DNA of 64,000 nucleotides from positions 930,001 to 994,000 of the forward strand of contig NC_133121.1 in NCBI RefSeq assembly GCF_033568475.1, written 5' to 3'. Of this stretch, positions 49,966 through 62,469 are shown one piece after another (within the stretch, counting starts at the first letter, position 1; every line of letters begins with the position of its first letter). Under the pieces are notes generated by a model. The model saw nothing but the letters and a program-made list of their open reading frames with translations. It made no database searches and had not been told where the DNA came from. The position numbers and the translations under genes were made by a program. This DNA comes from Henckelia pumila. Lineage: Eukaryota > Streptophyta > Magnoliopsida > Lamiales > Gesneriaceae.

Positions 49966-50589
49966 GAGAAAAATATTTTTTTAAAAAAAAGTTTTTATTA
50001 ACTCAAATGTGTTTGGTTAAATTTTAAGTGCTTTTAAAAACACTTATTTAAGCTAACATAAGTCATTTTTTAAGAGCATGTATTTATAACTTTTCAAATG
50101 TTTTTTTTTAAATTCAACTTTTTAAAAAAGTGCTTTCAATATATTTATCCAAATACAAAATTATTTTAGTTTTTACTTTAAAAAGTGCTTTTAAAAGCAA
50201 ACTTAAAAAAACACATATTTTTTGAAAGATCTACTGAAAGCAAACGGGCAATTAAATGATTTATACATAGTTGATGTGTTAGTCGATAGTTTTTGAATTT
50301 TTTTTAAAAAAATATTTCAAATCCAAATTTAAATCGTATTCATTTGGTTCGAAATTATCCACATCTAAAATCCGTTGTATCCATTTGCATCCATTTACTT
50401 CAAAACTAGAATGAAGCATTTGATATATCCTTATATTAGTAAATTATTTTTTTCTTCAATTTAACTTCAATTTATCAGCCTGATCATTTCAGATTCATCA
50501 ATGCTTTAATTTGAAATCCCCTCACAAATTCAAATAAATCAAGCCGAACACGATTTAATAATAATTGTTTGATAAATTTTAATATGCAA

Positions 50590-50661
<72 letters not shown>

Positions 50662-50696
50662 GTAACAATAATAATAATAATAATAATGTTTTGTCC

Positions 50697-50731
<35 letters not shown>

Positions 50732-51130
50732 CCTCGTGTGTTTTTTTCCAGCAAAAAAAATATACAGTGTTTTTCTCACTTGTTCTGTGTTAAATGTCAA
50801 TATATAAATAATAACCGATGACTTCTTCATTGAACTGTGACAGAGAGTTCTTCCACCAAGCATAATCACCCATTTCAATTTTGTTTTACATTAAAACTGA
50901 ATTTAATTTCATCAACTTTAATGGCCACAAGTATAGGACATTGACAAGCCCATAATTGAGATTAAAGTGGCAACAACTGGTATTATCTAACCAACCCTTG
51001 ATTCATGTAACTAACGTGTTCACCTAAATATACAATTACTATCATCAGCAACTCAAGTAAAAGGGAAGTGAAAAATGTCTAATGTCAAAACATAAGGAAC
51101 TCTTAGGAAAGTTGAAAATTTTGACACTCG
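49966..51130. other. Intergenic; 3' flank of LAZ1 homologue
   Basis: AT-rich DNA dominated by the AAT microsatellite listed below. No gene seen. Confidence 0.5.
50587..50730. repeat. Long AAT trinucleotide microsatellite
   Basis: About 140 bp of (AAT)n in two blocks interrupted near 50660 and 50685-50700. The long poly-Asn, poly-Ile, poly-Leu and poly-Tyr ORFs across it are artefacts. Confidence 0.95.
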
Positions 51131-54100
51131 TCACATTTTCATTGGCTGCAAGGATTTCTGAGGAGATAGGTCTATATCAATGAGCGAAAGGTCGTATGGC
51201 GCAGAGACAGTGCTAGACGCATTCATTAGCAGAGACGCGCCTACTGCCTCGGATTTAGCAGGATTATGGGATGTACCAGACTTTTGAGGAGTTGTATCAC
51301 CGGAAGATCGAGGACTGGTCAACTGTATGTCTTCCGACTTGTTTACAAACATGTGCTTGTTTTTCCTAACTGTATCCATTTCTGGACCTGTTGGGACAAA
51401 AGTTCGCGCCCTGTACTTTCTTGCTCCATCATCACCCTCGCTACTATGGTTGTAGAGAACATAATCATGATAGGTCGGTGCAAACTGTTATTGAATCAAA
51501 TGTATAAATTATGAGAGTTCTCATTCAAGAGAGACGTTTGCTGGGATCAATTAGAATAATCCGTCATCAAAACTAAAACATTTAACTCCAAGTTGTAATT
51601 TTTACCTGGTGGACCGTATCATGGTAAAAGTCATTCAGTTTCAGAGCATGTGCCAGGCTTGCCGTGAGGCCATGATTGGCACCAATATTTGCACCAGCAT
51701 ATTCTTTATAGGGAAAAGCATAAAGATGACCAAATGCAGCAATAAGCATTTCAACACATATTATGAAACTTTGAAATTCTGCAGCTTGCTCTGTATCTTT
51801 TATTAGTTCAGACTTGGCAGCAAGAAAAACCAAGACACCCTGCAAAAGCATTCATAAAACATGCAGTTTCTGGCACATAAGTCAGTCTTCAACCAGCAAA
51901 TTCACATAAGTTTAATGACATGGTGGGCAAAAACAGCAAAACTCGCGAAAGCCACTAAGCCCTCGATTGCAGATAAAGGAGTAATCAATATTCCAGTGCA
52001 GACAATCTCCACCATTCACTCATGCCATTAACAAAAATTTTGATGTACCTGGTCGTTGCTGGTCAACGTGTACCACACACAGAGCGACGGCCAGCACATT
52101 ACAAAACATCACGAGGTTAATTGCATGAATTGGTGGAGAGAGAGGGTCTAAGTGTCAAACAACACACTGACTTTGTTTTCATGTAAATACAACAATCATT
52201 TCATCTCATCGTTTGCCTCAGGTATCTCCGCTCAGCTCTTTTCGCTAGCAAAGTTTAACAGGTTGTTGGAAAATAATGGCTTGTCATAGGAATGAATTTC
52301 ATGCAAGTTTGACCGATACACTGACAATGGAAACATGTCTGCAAATATAAGGTACAATCTTAAAAGCACATTTCCATCCTAAAGCTCTTAACAGTCCAAA
52401 AGAATATAGTATCGAATTCAAGTTACAGCTATAAACAGTGGAGCCTTGCAAGGGAGAAAACCTACATTTTCTTCATTTAAAGGATGGCGATGGAAAGTAA
52501 TAAAAAAAGGTAATCCTCGAAAATGGCAATAAAAGCATGTGAAATTCTGAGTTACATCATTTTTACGCATTGGAATTCTAATTTCTACCAGTAAATTACC
52601 TGCCAGTATGTAAGAAAAACTACAGACTTGATAATGATAAACTTGGGAACTGGATTGAATGGCTGAAGCAAATCTCTGCAAGCCACATAAAACAAGGCCA
52701 AGGCATAGAGAGCCACAGAATAAGAGATAGTATAGATAATGGTAAGGTAGAGGTATGATTGGCTTGGGTTGAAATTCCCATCTTCGTATTTCCCTTTCGC
52801 ATAAAGTATAAAGGTGACTGTGACTAGAATGGGCTTGAGTATCACAAACTGCAAACCTCCTTGTTTACATCTTCGAATAAAGCGCCTGCACAGTGTCACT
52901 CACATTCAATCATTTTGAGTAAGTTAACTAGAACTAGTTCAGGAGGTGAAACATCCATGTGTACGGTAGTTGATGGAAAATATTGATTAAAAATCAATAC
53001 AAATGCTTTACAAGACCACACGCTACCACAAAGCAAGTACTCGTCCAACTTATCACTATTAATAAAACATTGCCACATTGGAGATACAGTAAAGACCAAC
53101 ATGTCTCAGTCTCTCAGACACCTAATTCTCCACGACTCGTTAATAAACACTTTGAGAACAACACAAAACAGCAGTGCCAAAGCAAGTATCACAATGACAA
53201 TGGAGCAATACAGCCAACAGTAGTATTCCCAAAACTACTACAATTCTACACATTTTAAAAAAGTAAGAATCCTAAACCCAGATCTTCAAACTCTGTAATG
53301 TAAAGGATCAGCAATCAGCCTTCTAAAAGTGTCTGACACCTGAATCCTGACACTAATTGTTGGGAAAGAGTAGGACGTAAATGATGAGCACAAAAGTAAA
53401 ATATTTATTTCAAATCACCTGCACTTTGTTGCACAACTCCATTGGATAAGTCAAAAGGCTATTTGAGCTTTTTAGCAACAAATTCGTATTTGCAACAAAA
53501 GATCCCTCAAAAAATTCATACGAGAGCAAAAAAAAAAAATAATAATCCATAAAAGTATCGGAAATGTTTTCCAGGCATTGACAAGTAATATGTTGACATA
53601 TAAGCATTAAAATGTAGTCAATTTGAAAGCAAGTTGAACATGATCAAACAATCGATAATGTTAGGAAAACCCAAAGTTTATATATAAATAAAATCACATG
53701 ACGGGACCACACATTGCACCAGCAAGGCAACTGTTAGTTTTGTGAATAGATGGCTCACCCGTCCAGTGGAATTGGGGGGAAACAACACGTCATCAAACAC
53801 CAATTAGACTTCAAAACTTTTCCAGTCAGACTTAACACAACAGCTCCAGGACCACCTACCCACGCTAAACACAGTGATAGGAAATTATAAATGACCCAAG
53901 CTTCATAACTGCACAAAAAAGGGTTAGTCAAATTCACAAAGGAATAACAAATGCGCAATTCGAGCTAAAACAACATATAGAATGAACCACGACAATTGAT
54001 CAGAATTCAGACGAATCATGGAATTTAACAATGTAAATGCAGTATGTCCATCTATTGCAGGTTGCAAAGGCAAGCTCAATAACGGTCAGCGTCTGTCACT

Positions 54101-55256
54101 GGAAAGAGTATTTAGAAAATCCTATATATTTATTAGATTCTGCCCTATCCATGAGAAACCACACTTTCCACATGTTTAAAGCACCAGACACTAGTATGAG
54201 AACAGCAACCCACAAATAATATTGGGGCACACCATGGATTCATGCCAAGGCAATTTTTCATGATGACCAGATAGCAGTCGACAAAAAATTCATTGTTGGA
54301 AAAACATAATAGATACAGCCAATCACTTGGAAAATGTTTGAGCTTATCACATTATGAGGATAAAGCATCAAAATATTGTTATGAGAGAGAGAGAGATGTG
54401 ACATTTACTGAATGCAATCCAAAAACATAAACAAGATGGCCGAACTTACACTTCTCTGATTGAATTGAAGTAAATTGCACTTTCATTAAAGACCAGTGAC
54501 AAAAAAGACATCAATGCATACACCTGCCAGAAAACCAATTTCAAGATTATTGTAACACACACACAACATATTAAATATGGAGAATCCATCTGCAAGATCA
54601 TTTACAAGTTAGCATAAATACAATAAGGAATGAACAAGGACAACTTTTGGTTATATACTATATCCACGCAAAAATGAGTAGTTGTTTCGTTTAAGCTTAT
54701 CAATGAGGCGTGTGCCTTATCTGTTGAAACCCCAAACCTGATATGCTATAAAATCTCACAGCATTTTTAAAGAGCGCATTAGATGCAGGATAGTAAATTC
54801 AACGTGAAATGCAACATGGTTATCATTGGAATATTGGTCTTCATTCATGGACTAATGAGTATTTATTTTATACTTGTTCATTGTAAGATGCATATATTTA
54901 ATTACATGGGAGAAAATTTTCTTCAGATATTTAAATTTTACCAAATTATTCTCGACGGCATCTCACTCTGATAAGGAACATACCTAATAATACATCCAGT
55001 CACAATGATACTAATTCACGCATTGTGTTTCTACTAACTATGGTCTATGGCACAAATTAATCACATAAGTTTTTGAGATAAAATAATTTGTCTTGCATTA
55101 ATTCTTTTAGATGCTTGAATTTCACTCTTTATGATTTCTTTATGATTTTCAGTGGAGAATATTTTTGTTTTATATAAACTAAGTTCTTTTCTAACATCAA
55201 TGTGGTCAAATAATGGTCATTCATCTTTGTTCATAGATGTCACTCAATAATTTGTA

Positions 55257-55301
<45 letters not shown>

Positions 55302-56536
55302 ATAGGTAACACATTCTCTTCGAATATTTTAATTCTACAAAATTATTCTTCCAAGTGCCTCACTTTTTAACAAGGCGCCTGCCTCATTCTACTTAAAGGC
55401 TCGACAATACTCATGTACCATAATGCACATTATGCTACTAATAACTATGGCACAAAGGAATCATATGTGAAAGGAATAAATTAACGTGCCTCATATAAAT
55501 TATTTAAGGTCTTGAATCTCACTTTTATGATTGATCATGACGTTTAGCAGAGAACATTATTGCTTTTATTCAACCTAAATATAGGTCCTTCCTGAAATCA
55601 AGGTGGTCCTAATATAGTTGTACAATATAACAACTTTAGTAAGGATATATATAGCCTAGAAGAACCTAGTTTAATATTTCACAGAGCTGCTTGCGTGGTC
55701 AGTCCCCTAAAAATGTTTTCTTTCTCGCCTGACAGGTTTTTTTGAAGACATACAGACCCTCAATTGTGAAAGGATGTCTGCTTGTTTTCAAACATCACAG
55801 GACAAAGATATGCTTTATGAGTCATATCCTTGATGACTGGGTCATATGTAAATTTACAACTGCAGTATGGTGTCTAGCAGCTGTTAGCTGACTGCCACAT
55901 CTATCTCTTATTAGAGTAAACCTCGCCTACCATAAAGCTTCCTCTCTTTCAGGGAATATGATAAGCCAAAATTCCAGTGTCTTAGATACTTTAGAGCAGA
56001 AAAGATACGTGACACTGCATGTAACCTTAAATCTCACTGCTACTGTGGTTATACCAACAGGTGAATAACATACTCCTACAGTCCTACTATACTCAACACC
56101 TGATCAATCTATTGATTATAAGCATGCAGATTCTAAACACCGGCACATCATCAGATGGCTATCTCATACCCGCACAAAATTTTTGTGGTTCACCGGTACT
56201 TCATTAATAAGTGAGATTTAAGATTTAAAAAAATCAAGTATAGCAAATGGTGGCATAAATAAGCATGTGATCACACAATTCAATCTTTAGAACTGAATCA
56301 AGACCAACCAATCAAGAAAAACTTCAACTTTATAAAATTGCAAACATACGAGCACACATCTTGCAGAAAAGTCCACCAGTAACACTTACTGGAACCATAA
56401 AGATGATCCGGACAATGTATCTCTGGAATGTCGGCTCAGTATAATTCAATAAATGTCTGTAAATGTGGATAATAGCCAGTGTGATAGCCCCAACAGTACA
56501 AGGCAATGCCACCAATATGTACAATATTGGTCCCAT
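51131..56536 (-). CDS. LAZ1 homologue (DUF300/TMEM184 membrane protein)
   Basis: Six coding exons in phase: 56536-56390, 54523-54450, 53908-53759, 52885-52600, 51839-51606, 51484-51131; 414 aa. Family marks in order: RHLLNYTEPTFQRYIVRII, IYFNSIREVYEAWVIYNFLS, WVGGPGAVVLSL, FIRRCKQGGLQFVILKPIL, YAKGKYEDGNFNPSQSYLYL, RDLLQPFNPVPKFIIIK, FPYKEYAGANIG and LNDFYHDTVHQ. About seven membrane spans, then a cytosolic hydrophilic tail (RARTFVPTG, VRKNKHMF). LAZ1 proteins act at the tonoplast and endomembranes; Arabidopsis LAZ1 affects programmed cell death and brassinosteroid-receptor trafficking. A 5'-UTR intron is likely: an acceptor (TTTTCAG) lies at about 56583, 46 bp upstream of the ATG, and a first non-coding exon is probably near 57.0-57.1 kb. 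The missing first-exon position is inference. Confidence 0.93.
54870..55640 (-). repeat. Divergent intron duplication in the LAZ1 gene
   Basis: Intron 1 contains two related blocks, about 54870-55210 and 55310-55620, sharing the order AAATTATTCT.., CTAACTATG.. GGCACAAA, CTTGAAT.TCAC and TTTATGATT. A TA microsatellite (55259-55299) separates them. It could be a duplicated transposon scrap. Confidence 0.45.
55259..55299. repeat. TA microsatellite
   Basis: About 20 TA units in LAZ1 intron 1. Confidence 0.95.
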
Positions 56537-58866
56537 TTTGAATGTGGACTCCAAATCATACACCAAAAAGTTCAAACTTCGCCTGAAAACAGAAACAAAA
56601 AAAAATAATAACCGCATCATCAAAAGCCAAGGAAAAAAAACAAGGACGAACGCACACAAAATTCAATCCACAAACCTCAAGAACTAGAATTCAATTGTAG
56701 GTGGAACGAAAAAGAATACTTTTCCACCTCGAACCTGCCAAAAACTCCTAACCCTAGGAAAAGGGCGTATGTGTTTCCACTCCACAGCCAGCACCGAATG
56801 AAAACCGCAACAAACAGAACCCGCGTCACTAAGTGTCGATTCCTTCAACGAGCAAATGGAGTCTAAAGCAAATATTTTTAAAAAGAAAACGTCACCAATC
56901 AATCAAATCAAATTGGGAAACATAAAAGTTAATCATCACTCCACAATTGTGAATTAATCAACCAGAAATGCGAGCAAAGAGTGTAAGCCACCTTGGAATC
57001 GAGGAGAAACAGAAGGGTAACATACAGTACAGTATAGATCTGCGAAAGAAGAGGAGAAATTGAGCAAAAAAAGAGCGTGAGTAGTCAATTATCCGTCGGG
57101 AGGAGAGAAAAGCAATCCCAAAATTGATGATTGATATTTGATTGATTGATTAATGGCGGTTCTAGTTATTGTTTGTGCTGTGCTTTCTTGACACTTAATA
57201 TATTCTGTTGTTTTGTTTGATGTCTTGTTTTTGTCATACTAGTATTTCATCTGTGCGATGCACGGAACATTATTTTATATAATTAACTATTGATATTAGT
57301 AAGTATTTTGAACGATTAAAATAAATAAAAATTGGTTAAATGGATTATATATTGTACAATTAGAAAAAAAAATTGTTCACATAAAGTATATAGTAACTTA
57401 TTGTTTTTAACAAAAAATAAATATAGATAAAAAAAAACTCACCATAAATGAAATGAGAAATTTAAGAAAAATTAAATTAACACTAAATTTTCAATGACAA
57501 AATTAATAAGTTTCATAACACGATATTAATTTATCTATTTTGGAGGGAGTCTCTTGATACCATTTTGTCAATGAAGTCTAAAAAATTAAAATGATAAAAA
57601 AATGTGTTAGATTAATAAAACATAAGTAAAAAATTAAAGGTAATAAAAAATTAATAATTAAACAAAAAAGATATAAAATGATATATATTCATAAAGCAAG
57701 AATAAGAGAAATAAATATAACAAAAAATTTTGTTGAATTAATAACATTCACATTTTTCAGATAACTAAAGTTCTTGAATTCAAATATTTTCGAAAGAAAA
57801 AGTATAATTAAAAATCTCGCATACATTTGCTTTAGTTATAAATTTGATTTTATATTTCAATATATTTTATGCAATAATTATGTTTTTAATAGCAAAATGA
57901 TGATTTTTTTTATGATTGGTTTCACTTCTCTATGAAATCATATTTTATTGTTGTATGTACGTGAACCCTATAAAATAGTCATATTTTATTATTGTATATA
58001 TGCGTGAACTCAATAAAATAAAAAAAAATGTAAATTACACTCACATTTATAAATAGATAAATATCAATAAGAAAAAATATATATATACACACCAAAATCA
58101 GTAAATATGCATTATAACCTGGAATCTACCTTGTTTTTATACGAAGGTAGATTGTAATAACGAACTAATCATAGGTTAAACACCAAATGCAAGATTGAAG
58201 TGTCAATCAAGGATAACTCTAATCTTATCAAAATAAATGAGTCATATGTGTATCTTGATTGACTTATTATATCATGGTTTTGTATTTGAACACTATTTAT
58301 ATATTTCGTGTGTATTCAAATCAAATGATATTTTTCTTGTATATATGGTAGAGTTTTCAAATTTTATCAGTAAAAACGGTAAATTGTGATATGATACACA
58401 CACATAATAATTATTGAATATTTCACACACATATATATGATAATGTTGTCCACATATCGTGCCACCTAATGTGCCCACACACACACATATATTATTTTAT
58501 GGTTTTGTATTTGCATTGTTTATATATTTCAACTGTGTTCAATTTGAAATAGAGATTTTTATGTATATATGGTAAATCTAATAAATTTGAACCGAAACAA
58601 ACTTTTAAGTGTTTATTGCTCCGTATAAAATGTGTATATAATTAATATTGATATATTTCTATTTTATAACATGATTATTTTTAAAAAAAATTATACTTTC
58701 TAATTTATGTCAATGACACATCAAATTTTTAATCGAAAATTGCTATATTATTATATTTACAATATTAATTATTATCTATTTTTTATTATTAATTTTTTGG
58801 CAAATCAAATTTCTATTAAGCAAGTAAATCTAAAATCAGTATTTTTGTACGATATATATATATATA

Positions 58867-58988
58867 ATTCTTTTATGGTGCCCAACACTATATGCCCACT
58901 TCATGCCCACCATGTACAATAGATGAGTTGACCGCTTGTACATGGTGGGCATGAAGTGGGCACTTAGTGTTGGGCACAATAAAAGAAA
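58867..58988. mobile_element. Hairpin MITE in TA repeat, copy C
   Basis: Left end TTCTTTTATGGTGCCCAACA, right end TGTTGGGCACAATAAAAGAA, and inner arms CATGCCCACCATGTACAA / TTGTACATGGTGGGCATG. Same family as the copies at 24.4-24.7 kb, with a shorter loop. Confidence 0.7.
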
Positions 58989-58993
58989 TATAT

Positions 58994-59027
<34 letters not shown>

Positions 59028-59028
<1 letters not shown>

Positions 59029-59196
59029 AAGTTTCTTTCAAGTGCCCACCTATCATGCCCACTACCATGACCACCAATGATGTGTCATTATTCTATTAGA
59101 TGTGATAAAGATGTGATAAATTCTAGGTCTAATAGAATAGTGTCACATCATTGGTGGGCATGGTAGTGGGCATGATAGGTGGGCATTTGAAATGAA

Positions 59197-59198
<2 letters not shown>
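59028..59198. mobile_element. Hairpin MITE in TA repeat, copy D
   Basis: CAAGTGCCCACCTATCATGC at the left pairs with GCATGATAGGTGGGCATTTG at the right; arms reach about 80 bp. The general design (TA flank, CCCAC words, near-complete hairpin) matches copies A-C but the sequence is different. Confidence 0.65.
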
Positions 59199-59246
<48 letters not shown>

Positions 59247-59250
<4 letters not shown>

Positions 59251-59380
59251 TTGTTATGCTGACCACCCACCGTACCCACTTAATGTGTCCACCATGAGGT
59301 GACACTCAACTATTGCATGTGTTGAATTGTGCATCCAATAATTGAGTGTCACCTCATGGTATGTTTGTGTGTGTGCATGA
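59247..59380. mobile_element. Hairpin MITE, copy E, left half
   Basis: Starts AGTTTTGTTATGCTGACCAC after a TA array. Its inner arms CCATGAGGTGACACTCAA and TTGAGTGTCACCTCATGG pair. The outer right arm expected after the second arm is missing; a large palindrome takes over from there. Confidence 0.5.
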
Positions 59381-59439
59381 AAATGTGAATCAATCTAAAA
59401 GAAGCAAAATTTAAAATGCATTTATGTAACTTAATTATA

Positions 59440-59507
<68 letters not shown>

Positions 59508-59635
59508 TATAATTAAGTTACATAAATGCATTTTAAATTTTGCTTCTTTTAGATTGATTCACATTTTCATGCACACACACAAACATACCATGAGGTGACA
59601 CTCAATTATTGGATGCACAATTCAACACATGCAAT
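59312..59635. repeat. Perfect 324-bp palindrome
   Basis: Symmetric about 59473.5: 162-bp arms with no mismatch that I could find, from ATTGCATGTGTTGAATTG to its complement CAATTCAACACATGCAAT. The centre is a TA array. The identical 60-codon ORFs on the two strands are a by-product of the symmetry. Confidence 0.9.
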
Positions 59636-59639
59636 CAAA

Positions 59640-60510
59640 GATTGGTATGCTATCATGTATAACATTTATGGAGTTTATTGAAATTTTAGCATATATACCA
59701 AATCTCGAATTTTTATATATAAAAAAAATCGGCACATTATCATATATATATATATATATATATATCATTTATAGTAAATTTTACATATACATGGATAAAA
59801 AAATAAATTACAAATTCGTACATAATCATATATATCATTTATGGAAAGTTTATTTATAGATAGATTAAAAAAATTAAACTTCATTAAATTTAGTGATAAC
59901 ATCGGATTAAATTTCAAATAAATTAGTGATTATGTATAATTAAATTTCAAATTTTGCACTGAACGTTAGTACTTTCATAGTATTTGCGAAAATTTTCACA
60001 AATATATGAACAAAAAATATTAACTGAAATATCATAAAAAATTAAATGAAATTAAAAATGTTGATAACATGACATAAAATTTAAAAGTAGAACAAAATAT
60101 TGTTATATTATTATATACAGTGTTTATGGAAATTTTCACACACATATGGACAACAAAATTAACTAAAATAAAAAATACTGATAACATTCGATTAAATTTA
60201 AAATTTTTAACCAAAAATTGATACATTATCATATATTGTATTTATGTTAATTTTCAGATATAAAAAAAATTTTAACTGAAATTTGAGACAACATTATATA
60301 TATAACATTTAATTTTCACATATATTTTGAGAAACAAAAATTAATTGAATTTTTTAAAAAAATATAAATTTTATCAAATTTTGAATCGAAAATTGGTATA
60401 TTATCATATATAGTATTTATGTATTTTTTACACTCAAAACAACTAATTGAAATTTAAAATAATGATAATATCAAATTAAATTTCAAATTTTGACTAAAAA
60501 ATCATCATCA
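59640..60510. repeat. Degenerate tandem repeat inside the Helitron
   Basis: About six loose copies of a unit of some 120-150 bp, each with ATTAAATTT.AAATTTT, a word like TTG.TA.ATTATCATATA, TATTTATGGAAATTTTCACA and AACTGAAAT. Internal minisatellites are common in non-autonomous Helitrons. Confidence 0.55.
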
Positions 60511-60801
60511 TTATCCTCATTATTAATTATTAATATATATAACATTAATTAACATGGTTTCTTGTTTTACTAATTACATTTTGGCGGAAAACTACTATAT
60601 TTAGTAAAAACTCTGCTTTTATATATATATAGATTATTTATTTATTTATTTATTTATTAATTAATAATTTTATATCAATTAAATCAAATAAATTATAATC
60701 TATTCATCAAATCAAATAATGTATTAAATATTTTTTTTTATTTTTAATTTATATTATATTACTTTTCTATGGATTACTTATTCTATTAATCAAACCAAAC
60801 G

Positions 60802-62469
60802 GCGAGTAAATATATATAATAATATAATACTAATTAGTAATTAACCATTAGTCCAACCTTCTTCCTAACTTGGTTGGCATCACTAAATGATTAATCCACT
60901 ATGTGTTTATACAATTTAATTATTTATAATTAATTTATTTAATTTTTTTTTGAAATTATTTGATTTTATGTTAAAATGGATGGTTTTTTTTATATGGGGG
61001 GATTGGGGGTTAAAAATGGATGATATCAAAATCAAAATGTAAAGAGTAGAGATTGATCATGTTACCATTTTAAATTGATTATAATTGTATGCAATCATAA
61101 TATAAAGTTAAAAATTATTGAGAGATTAAATTGTCAATTGAAATGATAATGTTAAAACATGGACAAATATTTTACCATGACACCACTTTTTTTGTTCTGT
61201 TAGACTTTAGAGTTTAGATTTAGATTAATAATAGGAGTAGATTAGTTATTAATCAATTATATTCTACAGATATTTATAGCTGTAGATAAATAGAAAGAAA
61301 CTAGTCTACCACCATATGTTCCTATCTTCATTCATGTGGAGTGGACTATGGTGGTTGTTTTTGTTTATGGTTTTCCTTTTTTAGTTTTTTCCTTTTTTTT
61401 CAGCATAAAAATCTCATTTCATATAATTTTTGAGATAGCCAATTTTCCACATAAAAATCCCATCACAAACTATTTGTTTCCCACACTAACATAATTTACA
61501 TAAATCATACTATTTTGAATTTATTTTATCCATATTATAATTATAATAACATTTAGGGAGTGTTTGTAATCACTAAAAAAAAGTGATTGTTAGCTTTTGA
61601 CTTAAAAAAAATCATTTTTGTGTGTTTCTTAAACCTAGATTATGTGTTAGCTTATGCTTAACTTAATTGAAATCCAAAAGCTAGTCATGTGGTGATTATG
61701 ATTTTCCAAAAGTGATTCTAATAAGAAGGTCATTACTAAAATCAATCTAATCACTTATTTATCAAACACTACCCAACTTTAATTTTTAAATTCTCACATT
61801 TGTTTCCAAACACTACCAACTTTTGATTTTTCTTAACTTTTTTATAATCTATAAATTAATAACTTTTACAAAATCATAATCTATTGCAAACACTCACTTA
61901 TTATTATATATAAATATATTTTAATACAGTCCCCGTTAAAAACTCAATCGTATTATCGTGTATATTTTAACAATCACTAATTGTTAAATTAATTGTTCTG
62001 TATTTTAATTTATTTATTAAAAAACTGTAAACTTCAATATAACAAATAGTACCTAATTAATAATATCATTTGCAATCACTGTGACCACAAGAAACCATTT
62101 ATATATTATATATGTGTGTTAATAACAATAAAAAAAATAAAAATTAGGGAATATCACCCTAAAAACATATTAATCAAATTAACGCCCCAAATTTACGCCG
62201 CCACAGCCATCAACAGAACAGCATTAAATATTTACCTGATTCTAACACCTTTTTACAAAAACATCATGTTTATGTTGCATACTTGTGTCCTAAATTAAAA
62301 GGATACATGTATGCCAGAAAAGGCGAATGCAGGAACCAACGACCAAAGCAAAAGAAAAGTCAGCAAACTAACAAACAGCTGCTGAACAATTTGGCCTAAG
62401 TTCAGTTCTGACGTTTATTACAACATAGAGAGTGAAATTTTAAAGTTGAACATGAAGTTTAAGCCCATG
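60802..62469. other. Intergenic; 3' flank of coiled-coil gene
   Basis: AT-rich DNA with no supportable gene. The last ~150 bp before the stop at 62470 probably hold the 3' UTR of the minus-strand gene. Confidence 0.45.

Larger units (their letters stand above)
57239..60633 (-). mobile_element. Non-autonomous Helitron, 3.4 kb
   Basis: On the minus strand the element begins TCTATATATATATAAAAGCA (5' end at 60633) and ends with the hairpin CCGTGCATCGCAC, a short spacer and CTAG (57239), the classic Helitron termini. It is preceded by A and followed by T, the AT target. Removing it joins TTTTTGTCATA to TTATTTATT, which equals the uninterrupted sequence in the MITE at about 4237-4256, so both junctions are confirmed. 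No Rep/helicase ORF is present. It is filled with nested hairpin MITEs, TA arrays and a degenerate tandem repeat. Confidence 0.88.
57208..60801. mobile_element. MITE split by a Helitron
   Basis: Left part 57208-57238 (TGTTTGATGTC ... TTTTTGTCATA) and right part 60634-60801 (TTATTTATTTATTTA ... CAAACCAAACG) together match the 4179-4417 MITE. Everything between is the Helitron. Confidence 0.75.

Noticed and set aside
50539-50878. ORFs encoding poly-Tyr, poly-Leu, poly-Asn and poly-Ile
   Set aside because: They are translations of the AAT microsatellite.
59349-59598. Two identical 60-codon ORFs on opposite strands
   Set aside because: They follow automatically from the perfect palindrome and consist largely of Tyr-Ile from TA repeats.
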